Below, one piece after another: positions 1 to 9,501 of a stretch of DNA of 64,000 bases (positions are counted from its first letter, which is position 1; each line of letters opens with the position of its first letter). The translations under genes were made by a program, and so were the position numbers. The stretch spans positions 1-64,000 of the forward strand of contig JAURGE010000009.1 of NCBI GenBank assembly GCA_030833925.1, in the 5' to 3' direction. The notes under the pieces are model-generated. The model was not told where the DNA came from. It saw only the letters and a program-made list of their open reading frames with translations, and ran no database searches. Source of the stretch: Alphaproteobacteria bacterium. Its GTDB lineage: Bacteria; Pseudomonadota; Alphaproteobacteria; Bin95.

Positions 1-477
1 AAGCGCTAAACCCTCAAGCCCTGCAGCAGACTCTCGGATTGTCTCCATCACTGGCCCATGGCGCAAAGACTCCAAACGACCGGCGTGGACCCGTGCAACA
101 AAGGCTGTGCCTCCAGATGATTTATGGACAACAATGGCCGGTGAATTGGAAGCCCGTTCCGATAAAATGCCAAGGGCAATACTCGAGACAATCGGCAATA
201 CCGGAACACCCAGTCCAAAGGCAAAAGCATTAGTGAATGCGACTGCTGCACGGACTGCGCTTAGGCGTCCAGGCCCAATGTCTACTGCAATTCTTTGAAT
301 ATCTCTAACAGATGCATTCGCGGCATTGAGAGCATCGTCTACCAACTCGGCTATTGATGGCCCGAAAATTGGATCTCCCGTGCCATTTGCAAGCGTTGGT
401 AAAAAAATTTCCTTTTCACTCAACAGAAATACGGACTGCGTTCCTGCAGATGAGTGCAAACAGAGGGTCAATGTCAT
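1..477 (-). CDS. tsaB: tRNA threonylcarbamoyladenosine biosynthesis protein TsaB (partial, runs off left edge)
   Basis: Reverse-strand translation from ATG at 477: MTLTLCLHSSAGTQSVFLLSEKE...IAVDIGPGRLSAVRAAVAFTNAFAFGLGVPV..., typical of TsaB; the ATG overlaps the tsaE stop (ATGA). Absent from the ORF track because it is open at the edge. Confidence 0.85.
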   Translation of the reverse strand, partial: MTLTLCLHSSAGTQSVFLLSEKEIFLPTLANGTGDPIFGPSIAELVDDALNAANASVRDIQRIAVDIGPGRLSAVRAAVAFTNAFAFGLGVPVLPIVSSIALGILSERASNSPAIVVHKSSGGTAFVARVHAGRLESLRHGPVMETIRESAAGLEGLAL

Positions 478-962
478 CCCTGTAGCACTCCTACGACCGA
501 GTTGAGACCTATATATTCTTCGCCAGGAGCACTCAGAGTAAGACGCCGCGTCTTATCGCCATCTGGCGTTAACTCAACACGATAAGCTGGTGGCAGTGCG
601 CTACTAAATTTCTCGCCCCATTCAATTGCGGTTACATGCGTGTCGTAAAAGTCGTCAAGCGCCAAGTCAGTAAAATCATGAACGTTCTCTAGACGATAAG
701 CATCTACGTGCAATAACGGAAGGCGTCCTCGAGAGTAAAAATGTGCTAGCGTGAAAGTGGGACTTGTTATGGGATCGGTCTCGCCGAGCGCTCTAGCAAG
801 TGCCTGAACAAAAGTGGTTTTTCCCGCTGCAAGCGGGCCCGCCAATACAACGCAGTCGCCCAAGTTGAGCGCATTCGCCAACGCAGCAGCCACCTTGCAG
901 ACAGAAGAGAGGCCTAGGCGGTCAAATGTGACGGAAACTGTTTTCGATGAGGTTTCTTGCAT
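474..962 (-). CDS. tsaE: tRNA threonylcarbamoyladenosine biosynthesis ATPase TsaE
   Basis: P-loop LAGPLAAGKTTFVQALARALG, then SPTFTLAHFY and HVDAYRL; overlaps tsaB. The ORF extends to 1043, but Met at 962 (MQETSSKT) is the likelier start. Confidence 0.9.
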   Translation of the reverse strand: MQETSSKTVSVTFDRLGLSSVCKVAAALANALNLGDCVVLAGPLAAGKTTFVQALARALGETDPITSPTFTLAHFYSRGRLPLLHVDAYRLENVHDFTDLALDDFYDTHVTAIEWGEKFSSALPPAYRVELTPDGDKTRRLTLSAPGEEYIGLNSVVGVLQG

Positions 963-1081
963 GATTGATGCCCATATAGGATGCGCAGACCATAGTGCCA
1001 ACAATTTCCTATACCTTGCATTCCGATGGGCCGGCCCTATCATCCGCGACCTTTCAAGAAAATGTTGGGGCTAAGCCTCCC

Positions 1082-2035
1082 ATGATTACGTTAAAAGACT
1101 TTCGCCAATTACCTCATGCAATTTCGCTGTTAGGTATGTCTGGAGTTGGAAAGACAACGCTCTCCAAAACACTTCGACGTGATGGAGATTGGTTTCATTA
1201 TTCTGCGGATTATCGCATCGGAACACGATATTTAGCGGAACCAATATTGGATAATGTAAAATTTAAAATAATGGCTATGGAAGATCAGTTCGTAGCAAAC
1301 CTGCTAAGGTCAGATTCAATATTCATTGGACACAACATATCAGTCGATAATTTAGAACCGGTATCAACATTCCTTGGCATTTATGGCGATCCAAATTCTG
1401 GTGGCCTTGAGAAAGCAGAGTTTCTGCGGCGTCAAGATCTTTATCGGCAGGCAGAAATTCAGTCCATGAGAGATGTTCCACATTTCATTTCAAAGGCTTG
1501 GAACATCTATAGCTGTGTCTCCTTCGTCAATGATGCGTCAGGTTCACTTTGTGAAATTGCAACGCCTGACGATCCAGCAGATCCGGTGATTCAGCCGCTA
1601 ATAGCTAATTCTTTAATCCTCTACATACGAGCGGATGCCCATGCAGAGGAAGCGTTGAAGGAACGGGCCCGAAGCCACCCGAAACCTCTCTTCTACAATC
1701 CCGCCTTTATAAACCCCAAACTTGAGACCTATCCGGATGATGGTGTCGGTGTTGATCCTGTGGAGTTTGCGAGGCCACTGTTTCCCGAGTTGCTAGAATT
1801 TAGGAAACCTCGATACCAGACTATGGCAGAACGCTTTGGCGTAACTGTCGATGCCGAAGAACTATTTGGGCCAAATACTGACACCACACCAGACCCAGAA
1901 ACCTTCGTAGAAATTTTGCATAGTGCACTCATGCGTGAGGTAGAAATAAACCCATTCGGCATGGAAACGGCCAAGCGATACATTGCCGCCTGCCATTCCC
2001 GCATCAAAGTGCGCAAGATGGAAACTGCTGGATGA
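1082..2035 (+). CDS. P-loop ATPase/kinase-like protein of unknown function
   Basis: Walker A GMSGVGKTTLSK near the N-terminus; ATG at 1082 is likelier than 995; overlaps metA by 4 nt. Confidence 0.7.
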   Translation: MITLKDFRQLPHAISLLGMSGVGKTTLSKTLRRDGDWFHYSADYRIGTRYLAEPILDNVKFKIMAMEDQFVANLLRSDSIFIGHNISVDNLEPVSTFLGIYGDPNSGGLEKAEFLRRQDLYRQAEIQSMRDVPHFISKAWNIYSCVSFVNDASGSLCEIATPDDPADPVIQPLIANSLILYIRADAHAEEALKERARSHPKPLFYNPAFINPKLETYPDDGVGVDPVEFARPLFPELLEFRKPRYQTMAERFGVTVDAEELFGPNTDTTPDPETFVEILHSALMREVEINPFGMETAKRYIAACHSRIKVRKMETAG

Positions 2036-2940
2036 GCATAATTCTCCCTGCCAACATGCCAGCTGGTGCAATCCTTACTGCCGAAGGCCTAGATGTATTA
2101 GAAGCACCAGCAGATTTTGCGGTAACCTCTCGCCTTGAAATTTGTATCTTTAACCTAATGCCAAAGAAGTTAGACACAGAGCTTCAATTAGCCCGAGTAC
2201 TTGGACAAACCGAAGCCTATGTGTCACTGACATTCGCCGCGCCATCAAATTACGCCGGTAAGAACACGCCGCCCAGTCATCTGGATCAATTTTACTCGCG
2301 TTGGCGGGATATGAACCGAGATTCGGCTTTCGATGCTGTTATAATAACAGGAGCACCTATCGAAACATTGCCCTTTGAGGACGTCCTATACTGGGATGAA
2401 ATGACGGAGATTCTGGATTGGGTGCGCGGGCCAAATGATTCTGCGGCGATGCCGCTTCTTAGCCTTTGCTGGGGGGCCCAAGCGGCTCTTTATAGATATT
2501 ATGGAATTCCCAAACGTTTACTTTCGTCAAAGCTGTTTGGCGTCTATCCACACGAACTTCTGATAAAAAATTCTCCGTTTTTGAAAAATCTTGATAGCTG
2601 TCCCAAAATGCCTGTATCTCGGTGGACAGAGACAAATATTGCAGACCTGAAGGGCACACAAAACCTAAAACCTCTGCTTGTTTCTCAAAATACAGGGCTC
2701 GGTGCGCTTTTTGACGAGCATCTGGGGCACCTCCATATTCTGAATCACTTTGAATATGACGCCCTAACCCTGGATGCCGAATACCGCCGAGACACTGAAA
2801 AAGGCGAAAAAATAGCATTACCGGAAAATTACTATCCAGATAATGACCCGACACAAATGCCAAAAAAATCCTGGGGATCTAACGCCCATATCTTTTATGG
2901 TAATTGGGTGGAATGGCTTCTCAGTAAAAAATACTCATAA
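2032..2940 (+). CDS. metA: Homoserine O-acyltransferase, MetA family (predicted acetyl-CoA type)
   Basis: NLMPKKLDTELQLARVLGQT, TGAPIETLPFEDVLYWDEM, catalytic LCWGAQAALYRYYGIPK, HFEYD near the C-terminus. Confidence 0.92.
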   Translation: MSIILPANMPAGAILTAEGLDVLEAPADFAVTSRLEICIFNLMPKKLDTELQLARVLGQTEAYVSLTFAAPSNYAGKNTPPSHLDQFYSRWRDMNRDSAFDAVIITGAPIETLPFEDVLYWDEMTEILDWVRGPNDSAAMPLLSLCWGAQAALYRYYGIPKRLLSSKLFGVYPHELLIKNSPFLKNLDSCPKMPVSRWTETNIADLKGTQNLKPLLVSQNTGLGALFDEHLGHLHILNHFEYDALTLDAEYRRDTEKGEKIALPENYYPDNDPTQMPKKSWGSNAHIFYGNWVEWLLSKKYS

Positions 2941-2948
2941 GTGCATTT

Positions 2949-3623
2949 TTACTCAATTTTACAGCCTAAACGCTCAAGAGATTCGTTGACCCAAGCCCTG
3001 TTCACCTTGCCGGCATCAATATCAGCGAATTGCCTGATTTCTGCTGCGTTTTTTTCCTGAGTGGCTTTAAGAATAGTTTCTGCATAGTCCTTTGGAACGC
3101 ATAGTACGCCATCTGAGTCACCAATCATGAGATCACCTGGTTGGATCACCATCCCATCTATAGCAATGTCGTAGCCAATTTCACCTGGCCCATCCTTATA
3201 GGGACCGCGATGAGAAACACCAGCTGCAAAAACTGGCAAGTTGCGTATCCTAAAGGCATCAAGATCACGAATAGCTCCATTGATAACGAAGCCAGCCACT
3301 CCCCTTGTCATCGCATAGGCAAGCATAATCTCACCCATTAATGAGTTAGTGCAGTCACCCCCACCGTCACAGACAATAACATCACCGGGTCGGGCCATAT
3401 CGATTGCTTTATGGAGCATAAGATTATCACCAGGCCGTGTCTTAACAGTAAGAGCCGGACCTGAAAGGTATCCAGACTTATGCATCGGCCGAAGTGATGG
3501 CCCTCCGGCCGTCATGCGTGACATACAGTCTGAAACATTAGCGACAGGCATATCTTTAAACTTCGCCACCAGGGCATCAGAGACCTTATTTTTGTTATCA
3601 CGAATCCTAAACCCTAGGGGCAT
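2949..3623 (-). CDS. RraA-like / 4-hydroxy-4-methyl-2-oxoglutarate aldolase family protein
   Basis: VANVSDCMSRM, GDVIVCDGGGD, GVAGFVINGAIRDLDAFR, GDLMIGDSDGVLCVP are RraA-fold signatures. Confidence 0.85.
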   Translation of the reverse strand: MPLGFRIRDNKNKVSDALVAKFKDMPVANVSDCMSRMTAGGPSLRPMHKSGYLSGPALTVKTRPGDNLMLHKAIDMARPGDVIVCDGGGDCTNSLMGEIMLAYAMTRGVAGFVINGAIRDLDAFRIRNLPVFAAGVSHRGPYKDGPGEIGYDIAIDGMVIQPGDLMIGDSDGVLCVPKDYAETILKATQEKNAAEIRQFADIDAGKVNRAWVNESLERLGCKIE

Positions 3624-3900
3624 TACAACCCTCCTCTCAGCACGTTATCGCCATGTCTATTAATACGACCGGGATCTTTAAGATAAAGCAATGCGAAATT
3701 ATGAACCTCCCGTGGACAAGAGATGTATTGAAAAATTTTTAATAGATAATGTTGCAATGATTGCGAACCTTCAGCGAAGGATCATAGCTTTACCAGTGTT
3801 AATCATGATTACCTTGATGCATGTTTCGCGGTGACCTGAAATTTTTTGGAGCCTTAGACATGATGTTTTTTGAATGCGAAAAACTGGCAGGGATGCTTCC

Positions 3901-4707
3901 ATGATCGAAGAAGCAAACCACTTCTCAGCAGAATGCGCGGCTCTTAAAAGCCTAGTCATACCTCTTACCGAAAGTGACTTTTCCCGAAAAACTCAATTTA
4001 AGGAATGGACCCTTAACGATATTTTTTCTCACCTCTACATGGGCGACAATAACGCAAGACTTACTTTACTTGACCCTGACTCCTTCAAGGCAGCACAAAA
4101 CGCGAGGCAAAAGGCTCTGGACGGAGGAATTTCGCGCTTCGAGTATCAAAGTCAGTGGGTGAATGGCTTAAAAGGCCAAGCGCTTGTAACGGCTTGGTTT
4201 GAGTCATCTCTTGAGACGGCCGACGCATATGCCGATGCCGATCCCAAAAAGCGTGTTGCCTGGCTTGGCCCAGATATGAGCGCCAGATCTAGCATAACAG
4301 TGAGGTTTATGGAGACATGGTCCCATTCTCAAGCGATCTATGATCTGTTGGGACTTGAAAGACAAGATGATGACCGGATACGCGCGATCGCTCATCTAGG
4401 AGCAATTACATTTGGCTGGACTTTTGCAAACCGTGGCGAAGTACCTCCTGGCTTACCGCCTCATATAAGCCTTAATTCTCCATCGGGAGGAACTTGGGAA
4501 TGGAATCCAGAAAGAGCAAACTCTGGTGAGTCTGTATCAGGTAAAGCCACCGAGTTTTGCCAAGTAGTTACCCAAACTAGAAATATTGCCGATGTCTCAC
4601 TTAAGTTAGAAGGAACAACGGCAAAAGCTTGGATGACAAAAGCCCAGTGTTTTGCTGGTCCACCCAATGACCCACCGCAACCAGGGACACGATATAAACA
4701 GGCATAA
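3901..4707 (+). CDS. TIGR03084-like metal-binding protein (DinB / maleylpyruvate isomerase N-terminal type)
   Basis: MIEEANHFSAECAALKSLV...FKEWTLNDIFSHLYMGD..., ETWSHSQAIYDLLG resembles the DinB/MPI fold family. Confidence 0.65.
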   Translation: MIEEANHFSAECAALKSLVIPLTESDFSRKTQFKEWTLNDIFSHLYMGDNNARLTLLDPDSFKAAQNARQKALDGGISRFEYQSQWVNGLKGQALVTAWFESSLETADAYADADPKKRVAWLGPDMSARSSITVRFMETWSHSQAIYDLLGLERQDDDRIRAIAHLGAITFGWTFANRGEVPPGLPPHISLNSPSGGTWEWNPERANSGESVSGKATEFCQVVTQTRNIADVSLKLEGTTAKAWMTKAQCFAGPPNDPPQPGTRYKQA

Positions 4708-4788
4708 TCTTAATTACACCTAATTGCGATGAGATTGCTTAATAAACGAACCAATATGAATTTGAAAAAATATAATCGTCTGACTTTT

Positions 4789-5958
4789 TTAGGCGAGACC
4801 GCGCGCTGCTAAACTGCGCATAAGAGCACGCACTCCGTACGTCCAGCCTGGTATGCTTTGGGTCGATGCAGTACGGTTCACCAGGCGCCCAAGCTTAGGT
4901 GTGGTGATTTCCACAATATCGCCGAATTTATGCGTAAATCCCTTACCATCCCGAAGATCGGTTGGCGCGAACATAGTACCACACATCAAGAAAACGCCAT
5001 CAGGATATTGATGATCCAAAGATAGCGTTGCCTTTGCTAGTTCCTCTGGGTCCCGGCTTATTTGCGACATCGAAGACTGGGCTTCCATGCGAAAATTATC
5101 TTGTCCTGTCACGGTCATAGCAACTACTGCCTGACGAACATCATCAATAGAGAAAGTAGAATCAAAAAAGCGCAGAAAAGGGCCTAGGCCACAGGACGCG
5201 TTATTATCCTTAGCGCGACCCAGCAGCAAAGCAGAACGACCTTCTATATCCCGAAGATTGACATCATTCCCTAACGTTGCCCCAACAATTTTACCACTGG
5301 GCGCAATAACGAGTACTATTTCTGGCTCAGGGTTATTCCACTCGCTGTCTGGTCGCAAACCCACCTCGGCACCAATACCGACCGCAGCCATTGGGGGACA
5401 TTTTGTGAAAATTTCAGCATACGGCCCAATACCAACTTCCAGATATTGAGACCAAACACCAAGTTCTATTAACTTTTCTTTCAGAGCTTCAGAAGCTTGT
5501 GAACCTGGTTGGACTTTTGACAGATCCTCTCCAACCCTCTCTCGCACAGCTTCGCGCACATCCTGGGCTTTAGCTGGATCGCCCTTAGCCTGCTCCTCAA
5601 TAACTCGCTCAAGCATTGAGGCGGCAAACGTGACGCCAGCAGCCTTGACCGGTTGAATATCTTGAGGTGCAAGAAAGTGTGCCACTTCCGCTGCTCGCGC
5701 TTCTGGCATACTGCCTATCAGAATATCATCAATGCTGCCAATTCGCTCCCCCAAGGTGACACGAGAAAGTGCCTCTGCAGGATCCGGCTTGTTTAAAAGG
5801 TCAGCTAAGGTTGGAAAATTCCGTGTTACATCAAAAACGCCAGTGTCCCGCATAACCGCAATTGCTGGCCCAATGCCCGGCCGCCAAACGCGGGCCACAA
5901 GACAACCATCCGTTCCATCATCAGGCAACACCGATCGAGCTGTCAGAATTTCCTGCAT
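4789..5958 (-). CDS. Fumarylacetoacetate hydrolase (FAH) family protein
   Basis: EPEIVLVIAPSGKIVGATLGNDVNLRDIEGRSALLLGRAKDNNASCGLGPF, FAH-fold motifs; Met at 5958 preferred over 6015. Confidence 0.85.
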   Translation of the reverse strand: MQEILTARSVLPDDGTDGCLVARVWRPGIGPAIAVMRDTGVFDVTRNFPTLADLLNKPDPAEALSRVTLGERIGSIDDILIGSMPEARAAEVAHFLAPQDIQPVKAAGVTFAASMLERVIEEQAKGDPAKAQDVREAVRERVGEDLSKVQPGSQASEALKEKLIELGVWSQYLEVGIGPYAEIFTKCPPMAAVGIGAEVGLRPDSEWNNPEPEIVLVIAPSGKIVGATLGNDVNLRDIEGRSALLLGRAKDNNASCGLGPFLRFFDSTFSIDDVRQAVVAMTVTGQDNFRMEAQSSMSQISRDPEELAKATLSLDHQYPDGVFLMCGTMFAPTDLRDGKGFTHKFGDIVEITTPKLGRLVNRTASTQSIPGWTYGVRALMRSLAARGLA

Positions 5959-5968
5959 GTTGGCTCTC

Positions 5969-6526
5969 CTAAGTGTGTCGAAGGGAGTTAATGTGTTCCG
6001 CAGCGTTAATCGCATAATTTGGAGCAGAACGTCTGCGTCGGATTATCTCTTCAGGCTCCATGTCGCGCATCTTTTTGGCCGGAGCACCTCCCCAGAGCTC
6101 TCCGGATTTTACGACCTTATTAGGCGTGACAACGGCACCAGCCGCTACCATTGCGTCCGTTTCAACCCGGGCTCCATCTAATATTGTGGCTTTCATGCCA
6201 ATGAAAGCTCGATCCTCCAAAACGCAACCATGAATCATGCAAAGGTGGCCCACCAAAACGTCATCACCAATATGAGTGTCGAATTGGCCGCCTGTAACAT
6301 GAACAACGGTGCCATCTTGAAGGTTTGTACCCTTGCCGATCTTAATGAGACCAACATCGGCGCGGACTACAACATTGTACCAGAGGCTAGACCTCTCTCC
6401 AATCTCGACATCTCCCACAACAACAGAATTGGGAGCTAAGAACACATCATCCGCCACCCGGGGAGTGATACCTTTATAGGGTAAAATCAATCCTTTAGGT
6501 GCGGGTAAGGAACTTATTTGCTGCAT
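5969..6526 (-). CDS. Gamma carbonic anhydrase family / left-handed beta-helix protein
   Basis: Hexapeptide repeats: DDVFLAPNSVVVGDVEIGERSSLWYNVVVRADVG...IGDDVLVGHLCMIHGC...; follows argC directly. Confidence 0.88.
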   Translation of the reverse strand: MQQISSLPAPKGLILPYKGITPRVADDVFLAPNSVVVGDVEIGERSSLWYNVVVRADVGLIKIGKGTNLQDGTVVHVTGGQFDTHIGDDVLVGHLCMIHGCVLEDRAFIGMKATILDGARVETDAMVAAGAVVTPNKVVKSGELWGGAPAKKMRDMEPEEIIRRRRSAPNYAINAAEHINSLRHT

Positions 6527-6530
6527 GGTT

Positions 6531-7484
6531 TTATAAGCCCATCTCTTCGTTAGACCCAATCAAGATATTTAAAGTCTGTACAGCTTGGCCGGACGCGCCC
6601 TTACCAAGGTTGTCAATAATGCCTGTCAGTACAACAGCGTCCCTGTCTGGGTTCGTAAGTACGTGGATCCGCAGTTTATTTGTTCCATTCAAACACTCAG
6701 GATCTATGCGATCAGACCCTTCCGGGGGCCCAAGAGGCGCAACTTCAATAAATTGCTCATTTTCATAATGTGCCGCTAGTGCTTCGCGGATCTCCTCCGG
6801 CGTTGTGCTATTTGGCATAGCCCAAAGCGGCAGAGGAATTTTGACCAACATACCCTGATGGTATCTACCAACATGTGGCTCAAAAATAGGATCGTGGTTA
6901 AGCCCCCCCCAACGCTTTATCTCTGGAAGATGCTTGTGCTTTAGACCCAAAGCATAGGAAAAAACTACCTGATCATTCGGTGAAGCTTCTCCACCCTCAA
7001 ACTCAGCTATCAACGATTTACCACCACCAGAATAGCCTGAAACAGCGTTGATAGTGATTGGCCAATCTTGGCTAATCAAACCCGCACTGACCACTGGGTG
7101 GAGCATAGCAATCGAGGTGATTGAATAGCAGCCTGGGTTACTAATGCGCCTCGAACCACTTATTCGACGGCGCTGATCTTTAGAATATTCAGGAAAACCG
7201 TACGTCCATCCCTCTGCCGTCCTGTGAGCTGTTGAGGCATCGATGACCCGTGTTGTTGAATTAGTGATAAGTTCAACAGCATCCCGAGCTGCATCATCGG
7301 GAAGACATAAAATAGCAACGTCTGCCGCATTAAGGGCGTCTTTTCGAGCACCCAATTCCTTGCGGCTTTGATCATCAAGACGGATAAGATTTATATCTCC
7401 CCTATCCTTCAATCGATCATATATCTGAAGACCGGTCGTACCAGCCTCGCCGTCAATGAATACAGACGCACTCATGGGCTCCAA
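6531..7484 (-). CDS. argC: N-acetyl-gamma-glutamyl-phosphate reductase (type 2)
   Basis: SVFIDGEAGTTGLQIYDRL, SNPGCYSITSIAMLHP, SGYSGGGKSLI. Confidence 0.93.
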   Translation of the reverse strand: MEPMSASVFIDGEAGTTGLQIYDRLKDRGDINLIRLDDQSRKELGARKDALNAADVAILCLPDDAARDAVELITNSTTRVIDASTAHRTAEGWTYGFPEYSKDQRRRISGSRRISNPGCYSITSIAMLHPVVSAGLISQDWPITINAVSGYSGGGKSLIAEFEGGEASPNDQVVFSYALGLKHKHLPEIKRWGGLNHDPIFEPHVGRYHQGMLVKIPLPLWAMPNSTTPEEIREALAAHYENEQFIEVAPLGPPEGSDRIDPECLNGTNKLRIHVLTNPDRDAVVLTGIIDNLGKGASGQAVQTLNILIGSNEEMGL

Positions 7485-7663
7485 TCCTTGAACAAAAGAT
7501 TCGTTGAGTAAGCCTCTAGCATAGTTTTGTGCAAGACTGCTTCAGAATTCGGGCAACTCGACGATGCAATCTGTCTGAAGAACTTTAAAGTGCCGTCTGT
7601 TCCATTCGCCACAAGTCTCTTGCTCGCCTGAACTAGCCTGAGAACAGTTTCGTCTTCAGGATC

Positions 7664-8884
7664 CTAAATATCCCTATCAGCTACCTTCAATCTGATAGAA
7701 AGGATTACAGCAAATACAAAGCCAAGCGCTGCCAGACCCGCCATAGCGTAAAAAGCACCGCCTCCACTTTCTGCATATAGCCAGCCAGCAACAGGTTGCA
7801 TGAGGGCCATAGCAGCACCCATGCCAAGAGCTGAGTAAAGCGCTTGGCCCGTTGCTGAGCTGTCGGCTGGAATATAACGCTGAAGATATGTCATTGCCCC
7901 CAAATGAGCAGCCCCAAATGTCAGTCCGTGCAGGGTTTGGAAAATCAGAAGCGCTGAAAAATCTGTTGTCCAGCCGAGGCCAATCCAGCGGACCACACCC
8001 CCGGCAGCGCCAAGCGCCATCAACCATCCAGGCCCCAATCGGGCAACAATGGGAGCAGACATCCAAAATAAAATTATTTCCGCCAAAACCCCAATTGACC
8101 AAAGATAACCAATTGAACTTTCGCTGATCCCGGCATCAATCCAATGAATTGACGAAAAGGCATTCAACACCGCGTGCGAACTCATATTCGCTGCGGCTGA
8201 TGCGAGGAGCAGAATAAACGTTGGGTTACGAAGCAACGACCATGCGGGGGCCGCACGAAATCTTCGATCAGCTTTACCTCTGGGAGCAGACCGGAGATCA
8301 GGAAGACATGCGACCGACATTAGGATCAACAGCCAGCCCCCAATCAGCATGTAGACAACATGCTCTACCGATGCCGTTTCCAGCCAATAACCAGCTCCAG
8401 TAACGACTACAATAAATGCAACTGATCCCCACGCTCTCAATCGTCCATAGGACAAGCCTCGAGCTCTAATAGTAAGTAAGCAAAGGTTTTCACCAACCGG
8501 TAAAACTGGACCCTGGCAAGCAGCTGTCAGAATTAGCGCTGCCAGCACAGCAAAAAAGCCATACGCCTGTGTCAGAACAGCAAAACCAACACATGCCCCA
8601 GCCGCCGCGAGTAATGCTAACCTTTTACGCCTTCCCGTCACGTCTGCCACATGTGCAGCGACCGGATTGACCATCACTCGCGTCCACGCAATTGCAGACA
8701 TTACAATGCCGATTTCCTCTGGAGAGAGAGCCCTGTCCTTAAGCCATATCGGCAGGAATGGGGCAAATACCCCAACAGTTCCAAACATCGCTACATAGTA
8801 GAAAATAATTCTTAGCGACGGCGATCGTGTCGCATGAGCAGCCTGGACCAGCGCTTCAGGCATATCGGGCATGCGATCAGACAT
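7664..8884 (-). CDS. MFS transporter (HcaT / MFS_1-like)
   Basis: 406 aa, about 12 hydrophobic segments, FLPIWLKDRALSPEEIGIVMS. Confidence 0.8.
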   Translation of the reverse strand: MSDRMPDMPEALVQAAHATRSPSLRIIFYYVAMFGTVGVFAPFLPIWLKDRALSPEEIGIVMSAIAWTRVMVNPVAAHVADVTGRRKRLALLAAAGACVGFAVLTQAYGFFAVLAALILTAACQGPVLPVGENLCLLTIRARGLSYGRLRAWGSVAFIVVVTGAGYWLETASVEHVVYMLIGGWLLILMSVACLPDLRSAPRGKADRRFRAAPAWSLLRNPTFILLLASAAANMSSHAVLNAFSSIHWIDAGISESSIGYLWSIGVLAEIILFWMSAPIVARLGPGWLMALGAAGGVVRWIGLGWTTDFSALLIFQTLHGLTFGAAHLGAMTYLQRYIPADSSATGQALYSALGMGAAMALMQPVAGWLYAESGGGAFYAMAGLAALGFVFAVILSIRLKVADRDI

Positions 8885-8946
8885 ATGGCGGTTGCAATCA
8901 GCCTCGTGTAGGAAAGGATTCCAACCTTAACCTTATAGAGTAATCC

Positions 8947-9501
8947 ATGACAGATGCTTCACTGGCTCGCGATTGGCGCGATGATATATTTGACGCTTTG
9001 ATGGAAGCTGGGATCAAGCAAGTTGCCTACGTCCCTGACGCCGGCCATAAAAAGCTGATTGAACGTGCTCACGCTGCAAATGAAATGCGGGCAGTGTCAG
9101 TCACCACTGAGGAAGATGCGGTAGCCTGTCTTGCTGGAGCTTGGCTGGGAGGCGACAAAGGGGCGCTGCTAATGCAATCAAGCGGTGTAGGTAACACCAT
9201 CAACATGCTTAGTCTTATGAACACCTGTCGGTTCCCGATGCCAATGTTCGTGACTATGCGCGGAGAGTGGGGCGAATTTAATTCTTGGCAGATGCCTATG
9301 GGCAGCACCACACAAGCTCACTTTGAGCTTGCCGGCGTTAAATGTTATCGCGTTGAGCACGCAGAAGATGTAGCCAGCACCGCTCGAGCCGCGATTGATC
9401 AAGCTTATAATGGGGACTGTATGACTGCAGTGCTGCTAGCACAAAAATTGGTGGGTACGAAAAAATTTGCAGTGGGAAGCGCAGGAGATAACAAACAATG
9501 A
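8947..9501 (+). CDS. TPP-dependent decarboxylase alpha/Pyr-domain subunit (sulfopyruvate/phosphonopyruvate decarboxylase-like)
   Basis: VAYVPDAGHKKLI, TTEEDAVACLAGAWLGGDKGALLMQSSGVGN resembles the ComD-type TPP N-terminal half. Confidence 0.75.
   Translation: MTDASLARDWRDDIFDALMEAGIKQVAYVPDAGHKKLIERAHAANEMRAVSVTTEEDAVACLAGAWLGGDKGALLMQSSGVGNTINMLSLMNTCRFPMPMFVTMRGEWGEFNSWQMPMGSTTQAHFELAGVKCYRVEHAEDVASTARAAIDQAYNGDCMTAVLLAQKLVGTKKFAVGSAGDNKQ

Noticed and set aside
962-1082. SAM riboswitch upstream of the ATPase-metA unit
   Set aside because: I could not find a recognisable SAM-I or SAM-II core in the ~120-nt divergent intergenic region; a covariance-model search would settle it.
7677-8102. 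141-aa - strand ORF
   Set aside because: Out-of-frame shadow within the MFS transporter gene on the same strand.
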